A DNA stretch of 64,000 nucleotides, taken from assembly GCF_964019385.1 (NCBI RefSeq), contig NC_088645.1:38570350-38634349 (forward strand), in the 5' to 3' direction. The number at the start of each line of letters is the position of its first letter. Positions within the stretch are counted from its first letter, which is position 1. A program made the position numbers and the translations under genes. The notes beneath the pieces were generated by a model. The model saw only the letters and a list, made by a program, of their open reading frames with translations, was not told the origin of the DNA and did not search any database. Positions 20,578 to 31,088 of the stretch are shown here, piece after piece. Source of the stretch: Sycon ciliatum (Eukaryota > Porifera > Calcarea > Leucosolenida > Sycettidae).

Positions 20578-21920
20578 ATCCGCGGCTTGAAACGTCATCA
20601 TTACCATAGTGACCACGGCTCAAGCTGGAGCAGTGAGGCCGCGGCTCACCGTGAGCTTTCTCTACGATTCTTGATCAAAAACTGCGAGCCACGGTCGGGG
20701 CTCGACCTGCTTCCCGTACTTTGCATTGTTTTGTACGCGAGAATTTTAAACTTCAAATTTTAATGCGTTGCGCAGGCCAGATGACGAGGAGTTTTTTTTT
20801 TATTTCGCGCGGGTAGGCAGGTATCCACAATCAAAAAAGTGGAGCACAACCGCGACACCGCGAATGGCGAGTGTCAGTGGAACCGCGCTGCATGCAGCCA
20901 ACTGCCGTGAAGCAGCGGAGCAGCGGAGCCACGGAGCAGCGGAACAGCAGAGCCGCGGAGCTGCAGTGGAACCCGGCCCTGAGGCCGCCGGCCCTGGTCT
21001 ATCGACTGGATTTTTTATGCCCACGACAGTAGTACCACAAATTTCAGCCTCTTCAACAACATTATGCAAATTGATGTTTTTTGGAAGGAAACTTCCATGC
21101 CTTCTTTTCAGGTTGTGACATACCTTCTCCCGTACACTGTCTCCTTCCACATCAACAAGGTGATATACCGGCACGAGAAAACGAGAGCAAGAACAATGAA
21201 TTATGTATTTGCATGATGTATATTGGTCTCGCATTAATTAATCATCATCTGCTTTGACCCGGTTGTATCACCTCATTGCTGTACATAAGTCATTGTATTT
21301 GCTCTTGTTTGCTCCTGCTTTTATATCACCTGAGGAGAAGGTACGGAAGTTTACTCACGAAACCATTAGTTTTGAGAATGTTGTTGAAAAAACCGAGGTT
21401 TGTCCTGTCAACTTAACCAGCAGTGTTCCTTAGCTACATTAGCCTGGAAAACAATAATGAGCTACTTGCGTCACCTCAAACCTGGTCGTAAGTCCAATGT
21501 CTTGAAGAGATCTGGCATATGTTTCCAAGTTGCCTATTCGAGGATCGCAGCATCTCGGCTTCCTCCGGAATCCCTCTCGAGTGCTGGACTCCAGGTGCCA
21601 TTGTGTGATCTACAAGCGCTTTGTCCGCCCGATGCTGGAGTATGGCATGGTCATGTGTATGAGCGCTACACAAACCGCTCTGGCTCACATCAATGCCGTC
21701 CAACGGAGTGGCCATCGCCTAATCGGTGAGGGAACCTACTTTTGCCTCCTGTACAATATGCGTTGTCCAGATTCAATCCTGTGTGTATGCATACCTGTTA
21801 GAAATGTCTCGATTATGTTCTTTATTATAGCTGAGTGGCAACCTTCCCTCGAAGAACCATGCCTTTTTCTATTAAACTGTTGCTTTCCTCTGGTGTCAAA
21901 CCAGATTAAATAAAACAAAT
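20578..21920 (+). repeat. Segment B downstream of the CR1/L2 insertion
   Basis: Collinear with 32298-33790. Includes GC-rich GAGCAGCGGAGC repeats (20905-20970) and the second terminus of the TIR-like repeat (CAGTGGAACCCGGCCCT). 21570-21770 encodes a decayed RT thumb remnant (IYKRFVRPMLEYGMVMC, GHRLIGEGTY). 21879-21883 (GTTGC) is the empty equivalent of the BEL/Pao insertion site in segment C. Confidence 0.75.
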
Positions 21921-21954
21921 TGACCTGAGCGGAAGGCGAAGAGTTTGTAGATTT

Positions 21955-22440
21955 TTGTTCTCTTGCACTTCTGTCAGAGACGAGGTGTTATCCAGAGGGC
22001 TCATTGTCGACGGAGCTCAATTAGTACTGTTATTTGGTGATGGAGCTGTAGTCTCTGTTCATATATTTGGTGTGGCGGATGATCCTCCACTGTCGGCCAT
22101 TACATCTGCGATCGTAAAGTTTGGAACCATCGTTGGTCTCACAAAGCGGGAAGGGAAGTCTGTGGATGGATTAACGTCCACAACTGGCACTGTATTTGTA
22201 AATGTTGTACCCAAGTCCACCATACCGTCTACAATCGTGCTGTCTGGCTCCGGTCAAAAACTTTGAGTTAGGCACAGCGGTCAAGTTCCCACATGCTTCA
22301 AGTGTGGCTCCAGAACGCACCTCATGAAGGACTGCACGCAGCAGAACAACTCTGCAGCTGCCGGCAATTCCATGCTGTACTCTCGCATTCATAAGGCTAT
22401 TTCAAGGTTGAGTACAAGTCAAGTCCTGGACCCTGAGCGT
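21955..22440 (+). pseudogene. ORF1-like relic with CCHC zinc knuckle
   Basis: Segment of a non-LTR ORF1/gag-like protein: SVRDEVLSRGLIVDGAQLVL, VVPKSTIPSTIVLSGSG, then in another frame a CX2CX4HX4C knuckle (CFKCGSRTHLMKDC) at 22290-22335. It is inside segment B. The matching region of segment C is 41000-41250 and 42144-42250, where the knuckle is lost. Decayed, not functional. Confidence 0.6.
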
Positions 22441-24021
22441 TAAAGGGGAGGTTAAGGCAAAAGATAATATTTCACCAGTTGTAGTCTTCGGGGTTCTGAG
22501 TCGAATTGTCTTGGTCCGAGAGAGCAGAGACACTCCCTTCCTACTTGAATCCCAATCGAACTCGCGCACTTCCACCGAAACTGGGTGACTGTGTCCTACT
22601 AGATGGGGATTTGTATGCAAAATGTCACTAAAAGCGCCATTTCGTTCTTATAAAAGCACGCATGACCGCGATTACCCCATATGTAGTAGTCTTTTGGACG
22701 CTGAGTCGACTGGTTTTGGTCGGAAAGGCTGCGATGCAGCGTTCCTCCTTTATTCCCAATCGAACATGGTTGAACAAGTGGTCACGTGCTCCTGCGTACA
22801 CCAGTCACCTGGTCACCGTGCTTGCAGGGTACAACTTACGAGCCTGTTTGACTTTTTTTGGGTGCACTCCTGTCACTCGAGTTGAAATCGAGTTGAACCT
22901 TGGTGTGAAAGTTGCAGCCTGCTGGCATGGTGACCAGGTGATTTGGGCAGCCAGGAGCAGTCGACTGCTTTTTCAACCATGTTCGATTGGGAATAAAGGA
23001 GGAACGCTGCATCGCAGCCTTTTCGGACCAAAACCAATCGACTCAGCGTCCAAAAGACTACAACATATGGGCCAATCGCGGTCATCCGTGCTTTTATAAG
23101 AACGAAATGGCGCTTTTAGTGACATTTTGAAACAACAAAAAAAATATTTCACCAGTTGTAGTCTTCGGGGTTCTGAGTCGAATGGTCTTGGTCCGAGAAA
23201 GCAGAGACGCTCCCTTCCTACTTGAATCCCAATCGAACTCGCGCACTTCCACCGAAACTGGGTGACTGTGCCCTACTAGATGGGGATTTGTATGCAAAAT
23301 GTCACTAAAAGCGCCATTTCGTTCTTATAAAAGCACGCATGACCGCGATTAGCCCATATGTAGTAGTCTTTTGGACGCTGAGTCGACTGGTTTTGGTCCG
23401 AAAAGGCTGCGATGCAGCGTTCCTTCTTTATTCCCAATCGAACATGGTTGAACAAGCGGTCACGTGCTCCTGCGTACACCAGTCACCTGGTGACCGTGCT
23501 TGCAGGGTACAACTTACTAGCCTGTTTGACTTTTTTTGGGTGCACTCCTGTCACTCGAGTTGAACTCGAGTTGAACCTTGGTGTGAAAGTTGCCTCCTGC
23601 TGGCATGGTGACCAGATGATTTGGGCAGCCAGGAGCAGTCGACTGCTTTTTCAACCATGTTCGATTGGGAATAAAGGAGGAACGCTGCATCGCAGCTTTT
23701 TCGGACCAAAACCAATCGACTCAGCGTCCAAAAGACTACAACATATGGGCCAATCGCGGTCATCCGTGCTTTTATAAGAACGAAATGGCGCTTTTAGTGA
23801 CATTTTGCATACAAAATCCCCATCTAGTAGGGCGCAGTCACCCAGTTTCGGTAGAAGAGCGCGAGTTCGATTGGGATTCAAGAAGGAAGGGAGCGTCTCA
23901 GCTTTCTCGGACCAAGACCATTCGACTCAGCACCCCGAAGACTACAAGTGGTGAAATTTTGATTTTTGCCTTAACTTTTCTTCTCTTTCTTTTCTTTTTT
24001 TTCTTAACTTTTTTGCCTTAA
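22440..24021. mobile_element. TTAA-flanked multi-palindrome element
   Basis: About 1.57 kb between TTAA copies at 22440-22443 and 24018-24021. Segment C has a single TTAA at the matching place (42247-42250). Arms: L (22456-22620), inner inverted pair I/I' (22622-22870 and 22880-23127), a second L (23140-23300), a second I/I' pair (23300-23550 and 23560-23806) and one inverted L' (23811-23970). Inner termini are TTAA-GGCAAAAG and its inverse. L-I-I'-L-I-I'-L' looks like a head-to-tail dimer sharing an end. No transposase. Confidence 0.8.
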
Positions 24022-24590
24022 GTACTGCCTCATGCCGCTTCAACTGCTGACTCTGAGATGACTACAGATGGAGCTGCTGGACAGCCTGCAGTTCAGGGCG
24101 AAATGCAAGCCTGTCAAACCACTGACATTCTTTCACAGATACTGCACCAGGAACGCAGTGAGACCAGGATGCCAATCCAGGATAGCAACAGATTTTTCAG
24201 TGGCAGAGGGAAGGCACCTCATCAGTGACCTGACACTGACAAAGATGGATTCTCCATGGCATCAGGGAAGCATACATTCCCAGCAACTCCCTGGGCTGCG
24301 TAACTCGCCAACGCTTTCTCCACTGCAGCTGAAAGTGACGAAGTTTCAGGTGCTGAATATACGGGTAACAGTGGCGCACAGGTCGCAATCAACGGAATAA
24401 CATTTGAGTGCTAACTTGACAACAATGCCATCTTCCTATACCCTCTGCTCCTCATACCCTAGTTCCTCTAAATCCGAACGGTACAGCATTCCAACCCACT
24501 CTTACAAGAACAGTGCTTGCAACATCGGAGCAAAATGTGACCATTGCATTCCTCAACATTAATTTTGTAGTCTACGCTACAAAGTACGTG
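24022..24590 (+). pseudogene. Continuation of the ORF1-like relic in segment B
   Basis: Collinear with 42251-42800 in segment C. Translates in pieces (SEMTTDGAAGQPAVQGEMQA, NAFSTAAESDEVSGAEYT) with several stops. The segment C copy runs on into an endonuclease start (ETWL), so this was a two-ORF non-LTR element. Confidence 0.55.
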
Positions 24591-24599
24591 GACTACTGA

Positions 24600-24985
24600 T
24601 CGCTAGATTAACTCTTCTGTACTCATGGTGCTAGTGAAGCTTGTATCAGATCCACTTTGATTTAGCCACCAACACTAGTAGCAAGTATTACCTTCACTGG
24701 GGCAGGGGTAACTGCAGTTGGATCCCGGGACGGATACCCTGATGCCGTCAATCCTTGTCTACACCTTGAGGTGTGGTGAGCTCATAAGTGGGATCATTTT
24801 CAAGTTCACCCAGATTTTGAGATTTTCAGCGGGTGTCGGCCGTTGGGCGGTTTTCAAGCCAATTGACTCCTCTTTCCAAGATTCCATTTGAGTCTCTCTC
24901 CCCTCTCCCGGGGAGACCCACATGACCAGCATTGGCAGTGAGCACCGAGAACAAGAACAGGAAGAGTGTGTGTGTGTGTGTGTCC
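24600..24985. repeat. SINE-like repeat, copy 1
   Basis: Related to 26928-27310 and 27772-28150: shared GCTAGATTAACTCTT, CACTAGTAGCAAGTATTACC, AAGTGGGATCATTTTC and GGTGTCGGCCGTTGGGCGG, each ending in a (GT)n run. Short, non-coding, dispersed. Confidence 0.7.
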
Positions 24986-25060
24986 CATATGGCGCAGTGG
25001 TATGTGCAGTCAATTTCCAATCGAGAGGTTGCGGGTTCAATTCCCCACGATTATGGTCGC
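24984..25060 (+). repeat. tRNA-derived SINE head with RNA polymerase III boxes
   Basis: A-box-like TGGCGCAGTGG at 24990-25000 and B-box-like GGTTCAATTCC at 25034-25044, about 33 bases apart inside a 73-nt tRNA-sized stretch. It reads as a tRNA relic and not a working tRNA, because the acceptor stem does not close. 25061-25190 is the SINE body. Confidence 0.65.
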
Positions 25061-25265
25061 ACACGTCTTTCTTCTCTTTCTCGGACTCTTCCTGACTTTT
25101 CTTTCATTCTCCTGGGTGGTTACCAACAGCCAGTGTATGCCGGAGTATGTGGTGGTGTGTGTAAAAAAAATGGAAATTTTTTAAATGAAAAATAGGAATT
25201 CACTGGCCAGAAAAAGTCACTTCAAAACAGCTGTGTGGTGGATACCAGGCTAAAAATAGCGGCGG

Positions 25266-26620
25266 TCAATAGACCAATCCCGAAAAGATTGTCTGGGTTC
25301 GAAAGGGGGCATGTCAACTGAGAGTGCACTGTACAACACATACATGGCACTACCTGATCAGCATGCGGCACAGGACGTGTTTGATAGTTCGCGTGTGAAT
25401 GCGAGGGTAAGTACACGATTTTCTCGTTAGTTGCATGCAAGAGAGACGATGCGACAGAAAGCGAAGCCCTTTGTAGTTTTCTCTCTCGCACTGGTAATGG
25501 TCTGCTGTTGGAGTTGAAATGCTTAGAGATAATCCTTGTTTCGGTCTTCTGTGTAGTGTGAAGAGTTCAACGAACATGTAGAGCTCACTTTGATGAAGTA
25601 GGCAAGGCTGTGAGCGCTGTGGCTCAAAGCGATAGGCCCTAAATCTTACGAGATATTTCGAGTGCTATTGTTTGTTGCGAGCGCTTCGTCTTCGATGAGT
25701 CCTGCTTCTTTCCTGGCAGCTGCCCTCCTATAGGACCAACCACGAAGTGACTGTACTCATCTGCAGCCGATCAATGTTATATTGCACAAGAAGATATCGT
25801 TTTGGCCAAGCCAGTGCCCCGCCAAAGACCATCGCCGTGTCACACCGTCGGAACGAGTTCATGATGAGAAACATCATTCGCGCGAGCGTGATGAAGAACT
25901 ATTTCGAAAGACAACATAGTCTTTACCCCCAGGACGACAACTATGTGCAAGTCCTGCAAGGGGAGAATGTCACCAGCGACATCAACGAAGACGACGGCAG
26001 TATTTCGGAAACCTGGAGTCTGCGGAGGTCGTCAAGCTCCTCCGCGACCCGGTACATGTACAATAGGTGACATGTCGACACGAGCGTGCGGAAACACAGC
26101 ATACACTGTAGTAATACCGGTACTAATGTTGCGAGAGTTTGCGGAAGGAGTCCAAGTCGGGAAATCCATCAGCTCCAAAAGCTACCTGTAGGTGGGCGAT
26201 GAGACTCCAGCTTCAGACTACAACAGTCAGGACTAGTAAATAGTTGAACGTTGTGAAGCAGCAGATCGAGAAGTAACGTTAGTTAGCTGAAATCGTAGCT
26301 GTTGCAGTATGTCGGCGCTATGTAGCTTGCATTTTTTACGGAGAGTCGATCGCCACGCGAATGTTTCTCTCCTCACTGAGAGCTATCTGGCCTCCAAACT
26401 CCGTCAGGGTCTGCCTAAGGTACCGAAGGTCCTTTGACTAGCTGCTGGCAGGACTCCATCAAATCCTTTAGCTTCAGCTCGGCGAGCAAAAGTCTCTCTC
26501 TCCTCCGCCATGAGCTGACACACACAAACTGAATACAAAACGATGCACTTCACACGTGCTGGCTTGCACGCGTGCCCCCTTTCACGAACCCAGACAATCT
26601 TTTCGGGATTGGTCTATTCA
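25266..26620. mobile_element. DNA transposon-like element with 33-bp perfect TIRs
   Basis: 25269-26617 (1349 bp), TIRs beginning ATAGACCAATCCCG, identical over 33 bp at both ends, with TCA on each side as a possible 3-bp duplication. No transposase recognised. Inside, an ATG at 25344 opens 21 codons that end exactly at a consensus donor (GCGAGG-GTAAGT, 25408-25409). An acceptor-like CATCTGCAG ends at 25767. The superfamily is uncertain. Confidence 0.75.
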
Positions 26621-26744
26621 TCAGCCTTGCAAGCTGTTGAATGGTGTAATCCCAGCACAAGTTGCTATGTCTAACATAGCTGTTCGCTATCATCGCTTCC
26701 GCGATGGGCATGTCTGAGGTCTGAGGTGTGTGTGTGTGTGTGTG
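26621..26744. other. Spacer with GTCTGAGGTCTGAG and GT run
   Basis: Contains two GTCTGAG units and a (GT)n, like the 3' end of the RTE-like relics at 13960 and 30800. Possibly a solo 3' tail. Confidence 0.4.
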
Positions 26745-26750
26745 TATACT

Positions 26751-27310
26751 TGCCAGCTAGAAGGGTTGGTGGGTACACATATGCCAGATAGTATTTGGTC
26801 TGTTGCCAACAGGCTCGGCTGCTTGAAGGTGTATTGTTGTAATTGCCACCTTTGTTGGTTTCAGGGTTGAGGTACTTTCTATTTGAAGTAGACATACCTG
26901 TTAATCATGGACTGCTTCTGGCTAGATTAACTCTTGTGTAATCACTGATGCTAGTGAAGCTTATATCAGATCCACTCCGATTTAGCCACCCACACTAGTA
27001 CCAAGTATTACCTTCACTAGGTACAGGGGTAACTTCAGTTGGATGCCGGGACAGATACCCTAATGCCGTCTATCCTTTTTCTGCACCTTGTCCTCACCCA
27101 CTTACTGAAGTGTGGTTAGTCCGTAAGTGGGATCATTTTCAAATCCACCCCTAGTTTGGAGATTTCAGGGGGTGTCGGCCGTTGGGCGGTTCAATAGCCA
27201 GTGGAGTCCTCTTTCCACGATTCCTTTCGAGTTCCTCTCTCCCCTCTCTCCGGGAAACCCACATGAGCAATTTTGGCAGTGAGCAAGTACAATTACAAGT
27301 GTGTGTATGC
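26751..27310 (+). repeat. Tandem duplication, unit 1 (with SINE-like copy 2)
   Basis: Closely similar to 27598-28150 in order and orientation (GGTTGGTGGGTACACATATG, TTTGGTCTGTTGCCAACAGG, then the SINE-like repeat). Confidence 0.8.
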
Positions 27311-27386
27311 GCGTGTGTGTGTGTGTGTGCTTGTGTGTGTTTGTGTGTGGGTGTGGGTGAGTGTGTGTGTGTGTGTATGTGTGTGT

Positions 27387-27603
27387 GCGTGTGTGCCAGC
27401 GGAGATCAGCATGCAGCACCATTCGTCCGACCGACCCCGTCACCTTAGACTTTGTTTGCACTTGTGGAAGGCGCTATTGTCGTCGCCAGGACTTGACTCG
27501 CCACGCCCGATTCTGCTCGTGACTTGAACACTGTTGGTACCTTCGGGACCTGCTCTCATCTCCGGATGGGCATATTGTATTGTATTGTATTGTGTGTGCC
27601 AGC
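27387..27603 (+). mobile_element. 5'-truncated non-LTR 3' end with 12-bp target duplication
   Basis: GTGTGTGCCAGC at 27387-27398 and 27592-27603 flanks a 193-bp insert. It encodes the last about 40 residues of an RT protein ending in a zinc-finger-like tail (FVCTCGRRYCRRQDLTRH, then ARFC) and a stop at 27521-27523. A short UTR and a (ATTGT)n tail follow, as in RTE-type elements. Confidence 0.8.
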
Positions 27604-28150
27604 TAGTACCGTTGGTGGGTACACATATGCTGGATAGTATTTGGTCTGTTGCCAACAGGCTCGGCTGCTTGAAGATGTATTGTTTTATCTGCCACCTTTG
27701 TTGGTTACAGGGTTCATATACTTTCTATTTGAAGTATACATACCTGTTGATCTTGGACAGCTTCTGGCTAGATTAACTCTTGTGTAATCACTGGGGCTAG
27801 TGAAGCTTATGTCAGATCCACTCTGATTTAGCCACCCACACTAGTAGCAAGTATTACCTTCACTGGGGGCAGGGGTAACTGCAGTTGGATCCCAGGACAG
27901 ATACCCTGAAGCCGTCAATCCTTTTTCTGCACCCACTTACTGAGGTGTGGTGAGCTCTTAAGTGGGATCATTTGCAAGTGCACCCATAGTTTGGGGATTT
28001 CAGGGGGTGTCTGCCGTTGGGCGGTTCAATAGCGAATAGAGTCCTCTTTCCAAGATTCCTTTTCAGTTCCTCTCTCCCCTCTCCCGGGGAAACCCACATG
28101 ACCAAATTTGGAAGTGAGCAAGTACAGTACAGTACAGTATGTGTGTGTGT
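27604..28150 (+). repeat. Tandem duplication, unit 2 (with SINE-like copy 3)
   Basis: Second copy of 26751-27310, ending in GTACAGTACAGTACAGTA and (GT)n. Confidence 0.8.
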
Positions 28151-28229
28151 GTCCCTTGTGTTTGAAGGGGACGGTTGCACTTTTGGTAGCTCCGATTTAT
28201 CTGAGTTTTTTTAGTCGTTCTTCTTACTA

Positions 28230-30800
28230 GTCTTAAGTCACAGGGTGGCTCTGGGTTCACCAGAGTCGCCCCTGGCGTGTTCCTAAATTTCCTGGGGCGA
28301 GGCTCCGCGGTGCTGTCGTTGTCGTCCTCATCTCTCCATTCGCGGTGGTGTAGCTGACCCCCCAATTGGTTTCAAACTGCGAACCTGAGAGAGTACTCTC
28401 AAAAAGGCGGAGGAGAGGAAGGCTTCGAACATTGGATTTTGGATCTTGGAGCGTCCGTACTCTGTTCAACAATGACGGACCTGTCGAGACGGCAAAGAGA
28501 CGAGTGAATTTTGAAAATTGGAATTTTGTGGCCATGGTGGAGGACAGAAAGATCGACTTGGTTATCCATGAGCTGTCCAGGTTTGACGTGGACATGGCTG
28601 GCCTTCCGGAAATCAAAATGGTTTGGGAGAGACTCTTTCAACATCGGCGATGCGACTGTACTCGCCTCTGGTCGCCCCGTACTTGGACATCGAAAATGTT
28701 AGGCGTGGCGAGGGTGTTGCGCTGGTTCTGCGTCGGAGGGCCAAGCAGGTATTTGAACGTGCAGGCTACCAGTGGAGGTCCGTCTCGTCACGCATCGTGA
28801 CGGCCAGGTTGAGATTTGAGCAGGGGTGGATGTCAGTGATTTCATGTTACGCTCCTACGTTTCGATCCCCCATGCTGACAAGGAAGAGTTCTTGCTCAGT
28901 TCCAGTCTGCTCTCAGCGATGTCAACTCTGCTGGACAATGTCATCGTCCTGGGGGAATTCAACGCTAGTGTTGGTTTTGTCCCACAGCAACTAGAGACGT
29001 GGCAGAGAGTGCTTGGATCACATGGTGTTGGTGATGTGAACGATGCTGATCATAGACTACTCACATTCTTGGCGTGTCAACAGCTCACAGTACGTAATGC
29101 ACTGTTTCCCAAGAAACGCATTCACATGTACACCTAGCAACACCCTGGATCACAGAAGTGGCACTGTATAGATTATGTGTTCGTACGCCAACAACACCGT
29201 ATACGCTGCATGGACTGTCAGGTGATGAGCACTGCAGAGTGTAGCAGAGACCACCGTCTTGTCCGCATGAAAAACCGGTTACCTGACGTTGTGCAGCAAC
29301 CGTACCATCATGATGCACGTTCCACGCCGCGGAAGTTTGCTGTTCTCTAATTCAATCGGAAGCCCTTCATGAGTGAAGAGAAGGCTGAGCGTGTGGCTAC
29401 TGTACGTGCTGAGTACGGTGCTAGCCTTGAATCGAGTTTATCCACATATGACCTCGCCTCGTCTGTGGACTGTAAGTGGAGTACCGTGAAGTCGGCTGTT
29501 GTTGACGCGGCGAAGCAGGTGGTTGGTCGGGACAAGCTGTGGATGCCACATTGGTTCGGTGATAATGCCCTTGTATTGGAGCCTCTACTGGAGTCTCGTA
29601 ATACCGTGTATATCCAATGGCTGAGAAGCGGCAGGGACTCTGATCACCGGACTTTCAAAGAAGTGCGTGGCCGGGCTCGTGCTGGTATGCGGGAGGGAAA
29701 ACAACTTGGTTGATGGACAAAGCGGCGGTGGTGCACCGTGGACGTTTCAGTGGCAAAGCTGTCTGGTCTGCCATTCGCGATATGCAACGCTGCTTTGGGG
29801 GATTGCAACCCCTGTCCGTCCATTCCATCCGCCATGCCGATGGAGTTCTTTGCGAATCTGTTCAGGAGCAGCAAGGCACATGGAATGGGCATTTCTGGGG
29901 TGTCTTGAATGTCTGCAGTGTGTACGATCCGCATGTCTTCCAACTTATTCCTCAGCGTGAGATCGAGGACCCCCTCTCACTGCCACCATCGGAGGATGAG
30001 CTGACTCAGGCAATTAGACACCTACAGAATGGCAAAGCTGGTGGTATATCACAGATTGTGCCGGAGCTGCTGAAGGTTGGTGTGCCTGTCCTCCATCCAC
30101 TCCTCCTGGACCTACTCCAATCTGCCTGGTCCGGGGGTTGCGTGCCCCAGGACTGGCGCGATGCACTGCTGATACCGATACCAAAGAAGGGCGACCTCTC
30201 TCGCTGTGATAATTGGCGAGGGATCACATTGCTGGAGGTTGTCGGCAAGTTGGCTGCTCGGATCAGGCAAAACCGATTTCAAGGTATTGCTGAGGCGGAG
30301 TTGCCTGAATCCCATTGCGGGTTTCGGCGGCACTGTGGTTAGGCGGACGCCATCTTCTCTGTCCGTCAACTTGTCGAGAAGTCGTACGAACATCGATCGA
30401 AGCTCTTCTGAATATTTGTGGATCTCCGCAAAGCGTACGACTCTGTCCCTCGCAAAGCTCTTTGGCAGGCATTCCTGCGGCTGGGTGTGCCGTCCTCGAC
30501 TCTGGCCATCATCAGATCATTCCATACAGACATGTCAGCTTGCGTTCGAATTGCCGGTTGTTGCACGGATCCGATATCTGTCAAGAATGGGTTGCGCCAA
30601 GGGTGCGTGATGGCACCTGTACTGTTTAACTTGTACTTTGGCTTAGTTATTGAGCGTTAGCGAGACCTTCTCGTGGAGCGTGAATTAGAGTCTGGTGTGG
30701 ACTTAAGCTTCACAAGTGATGGCCGTCTGTTCCCTCTTGTCACTAGGCGTCGTCCCCACTCCAAGTCCGGCCATGCTGATGTCTTCGAGTTTGCGAGCAG
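28230..30800 (+). pseudogene. RTE-like non-LTR element, relic copy 2
   Basis: Paralogue and more complete version of 11950-13965. Endonuclease start RTLDFGSWSVRTLFNN (about 28430), DVDMAGLPEIK, VLGEFNASVG and CIDYVFVRQQ. RT: AIRHLQNGKAGGISQIVPEL, LIPIPKKGDLSRCDNWRGI, MDLRKAYDSVPRKALW (motif A), KNGLRQGCVMAPVLFNLYF. At least six frame changes or stops, and no YADD box seen. It ends in GTCTGAG repeats at about 30800. It lies immediately upstream of the ankyrin exon of segment C, as copy 1 does in segment B, so it predates the duplication. Confidence 0.8.
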
Positions 30801-30814
30801 GTCTGAGGTCTGAG

Positions 30815-30980
30815 GTCTGAGGTGCGTATGTGTGTGTTTATGTGTGTGTTTGGATGTGTGTGTGTGTGTGGGGGGGGGGGGTGCGTGCAAGTATGAGTAC
30901 GTGCGTGCGTGCATGTGTAGGTGTGCATCAACATGTGTATGTCTGTGGGTGTGGGTGTAAATGTTTTTTTTTGTTTTTTT
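30815..30980 (+). repeat. GT-rich tract, segment C
   Basis: Interrupted (TG)n with a G10 run, homologous to the tracts at 2950 and 13975. Confidence 0.8.
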
Positions 30981-30989
30981 GGCTTCCAG

Positions 30990-31088
30990 GCTGGTGACAC
31001 ACCATTACATCGTGCAGCAGAGAATGGTCATCTTTCTGTAGTAGAATATCTTCACACTTCTGGACATTCATTGGAACCAAAGAATAAT
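30990..31088 (+). CDS. Ankyrin-repeat exon, segment C
   Basis: 99 bp between GCTTCCAG and GTAAGT, phase 0, open. Encodes AGDTPLHRAAENGHLSVVEY, then LHTSGHSLEPKNN: one ankyrin repeat with intact TPLH and GH motifs. Intermediate between the A and B copies: RAAENGH is shared with B, EPKNN with A. Its good conservation beside many decayed transposon remains suggests selection or a recent origin. Confidence 0.75.

Larger units (their letters stand above)
15465..20581 (+). mobile_element. CR1/L2-like non-LTR retrotransposon, near full length
   Basis: About 5.1 kb (15469-20577), inserted in segment B. The matching site in segment C (32294-32297) is empty. The flanking duplication is at least ATCC. 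It has a short 5' UTR, ORF1, ORF2 (AP endonuclease and RT) and a 3' UTR ending in a TTAGGCTTCGGCCT hairpin and (AAT)6. ORF1 and ORF2 are in one frame separated by TAG at 16629-16631. ORF2 is split by an 813-bp MITE, and its last part is out of frame after about 20110. Confidence 0.9.

Noticed and set aside
22440..24021. CRISPR array, because of repeated similar blocks
   Set aside because: Repeats are long inverted palindromes of hundreds of bases, not short direct repeats with spacers.
24984..25060. A functional tRNA gene
   Set aside because: A and B boxes are present, but the acceptor stem does not pair and the copy sits in a repeat body.
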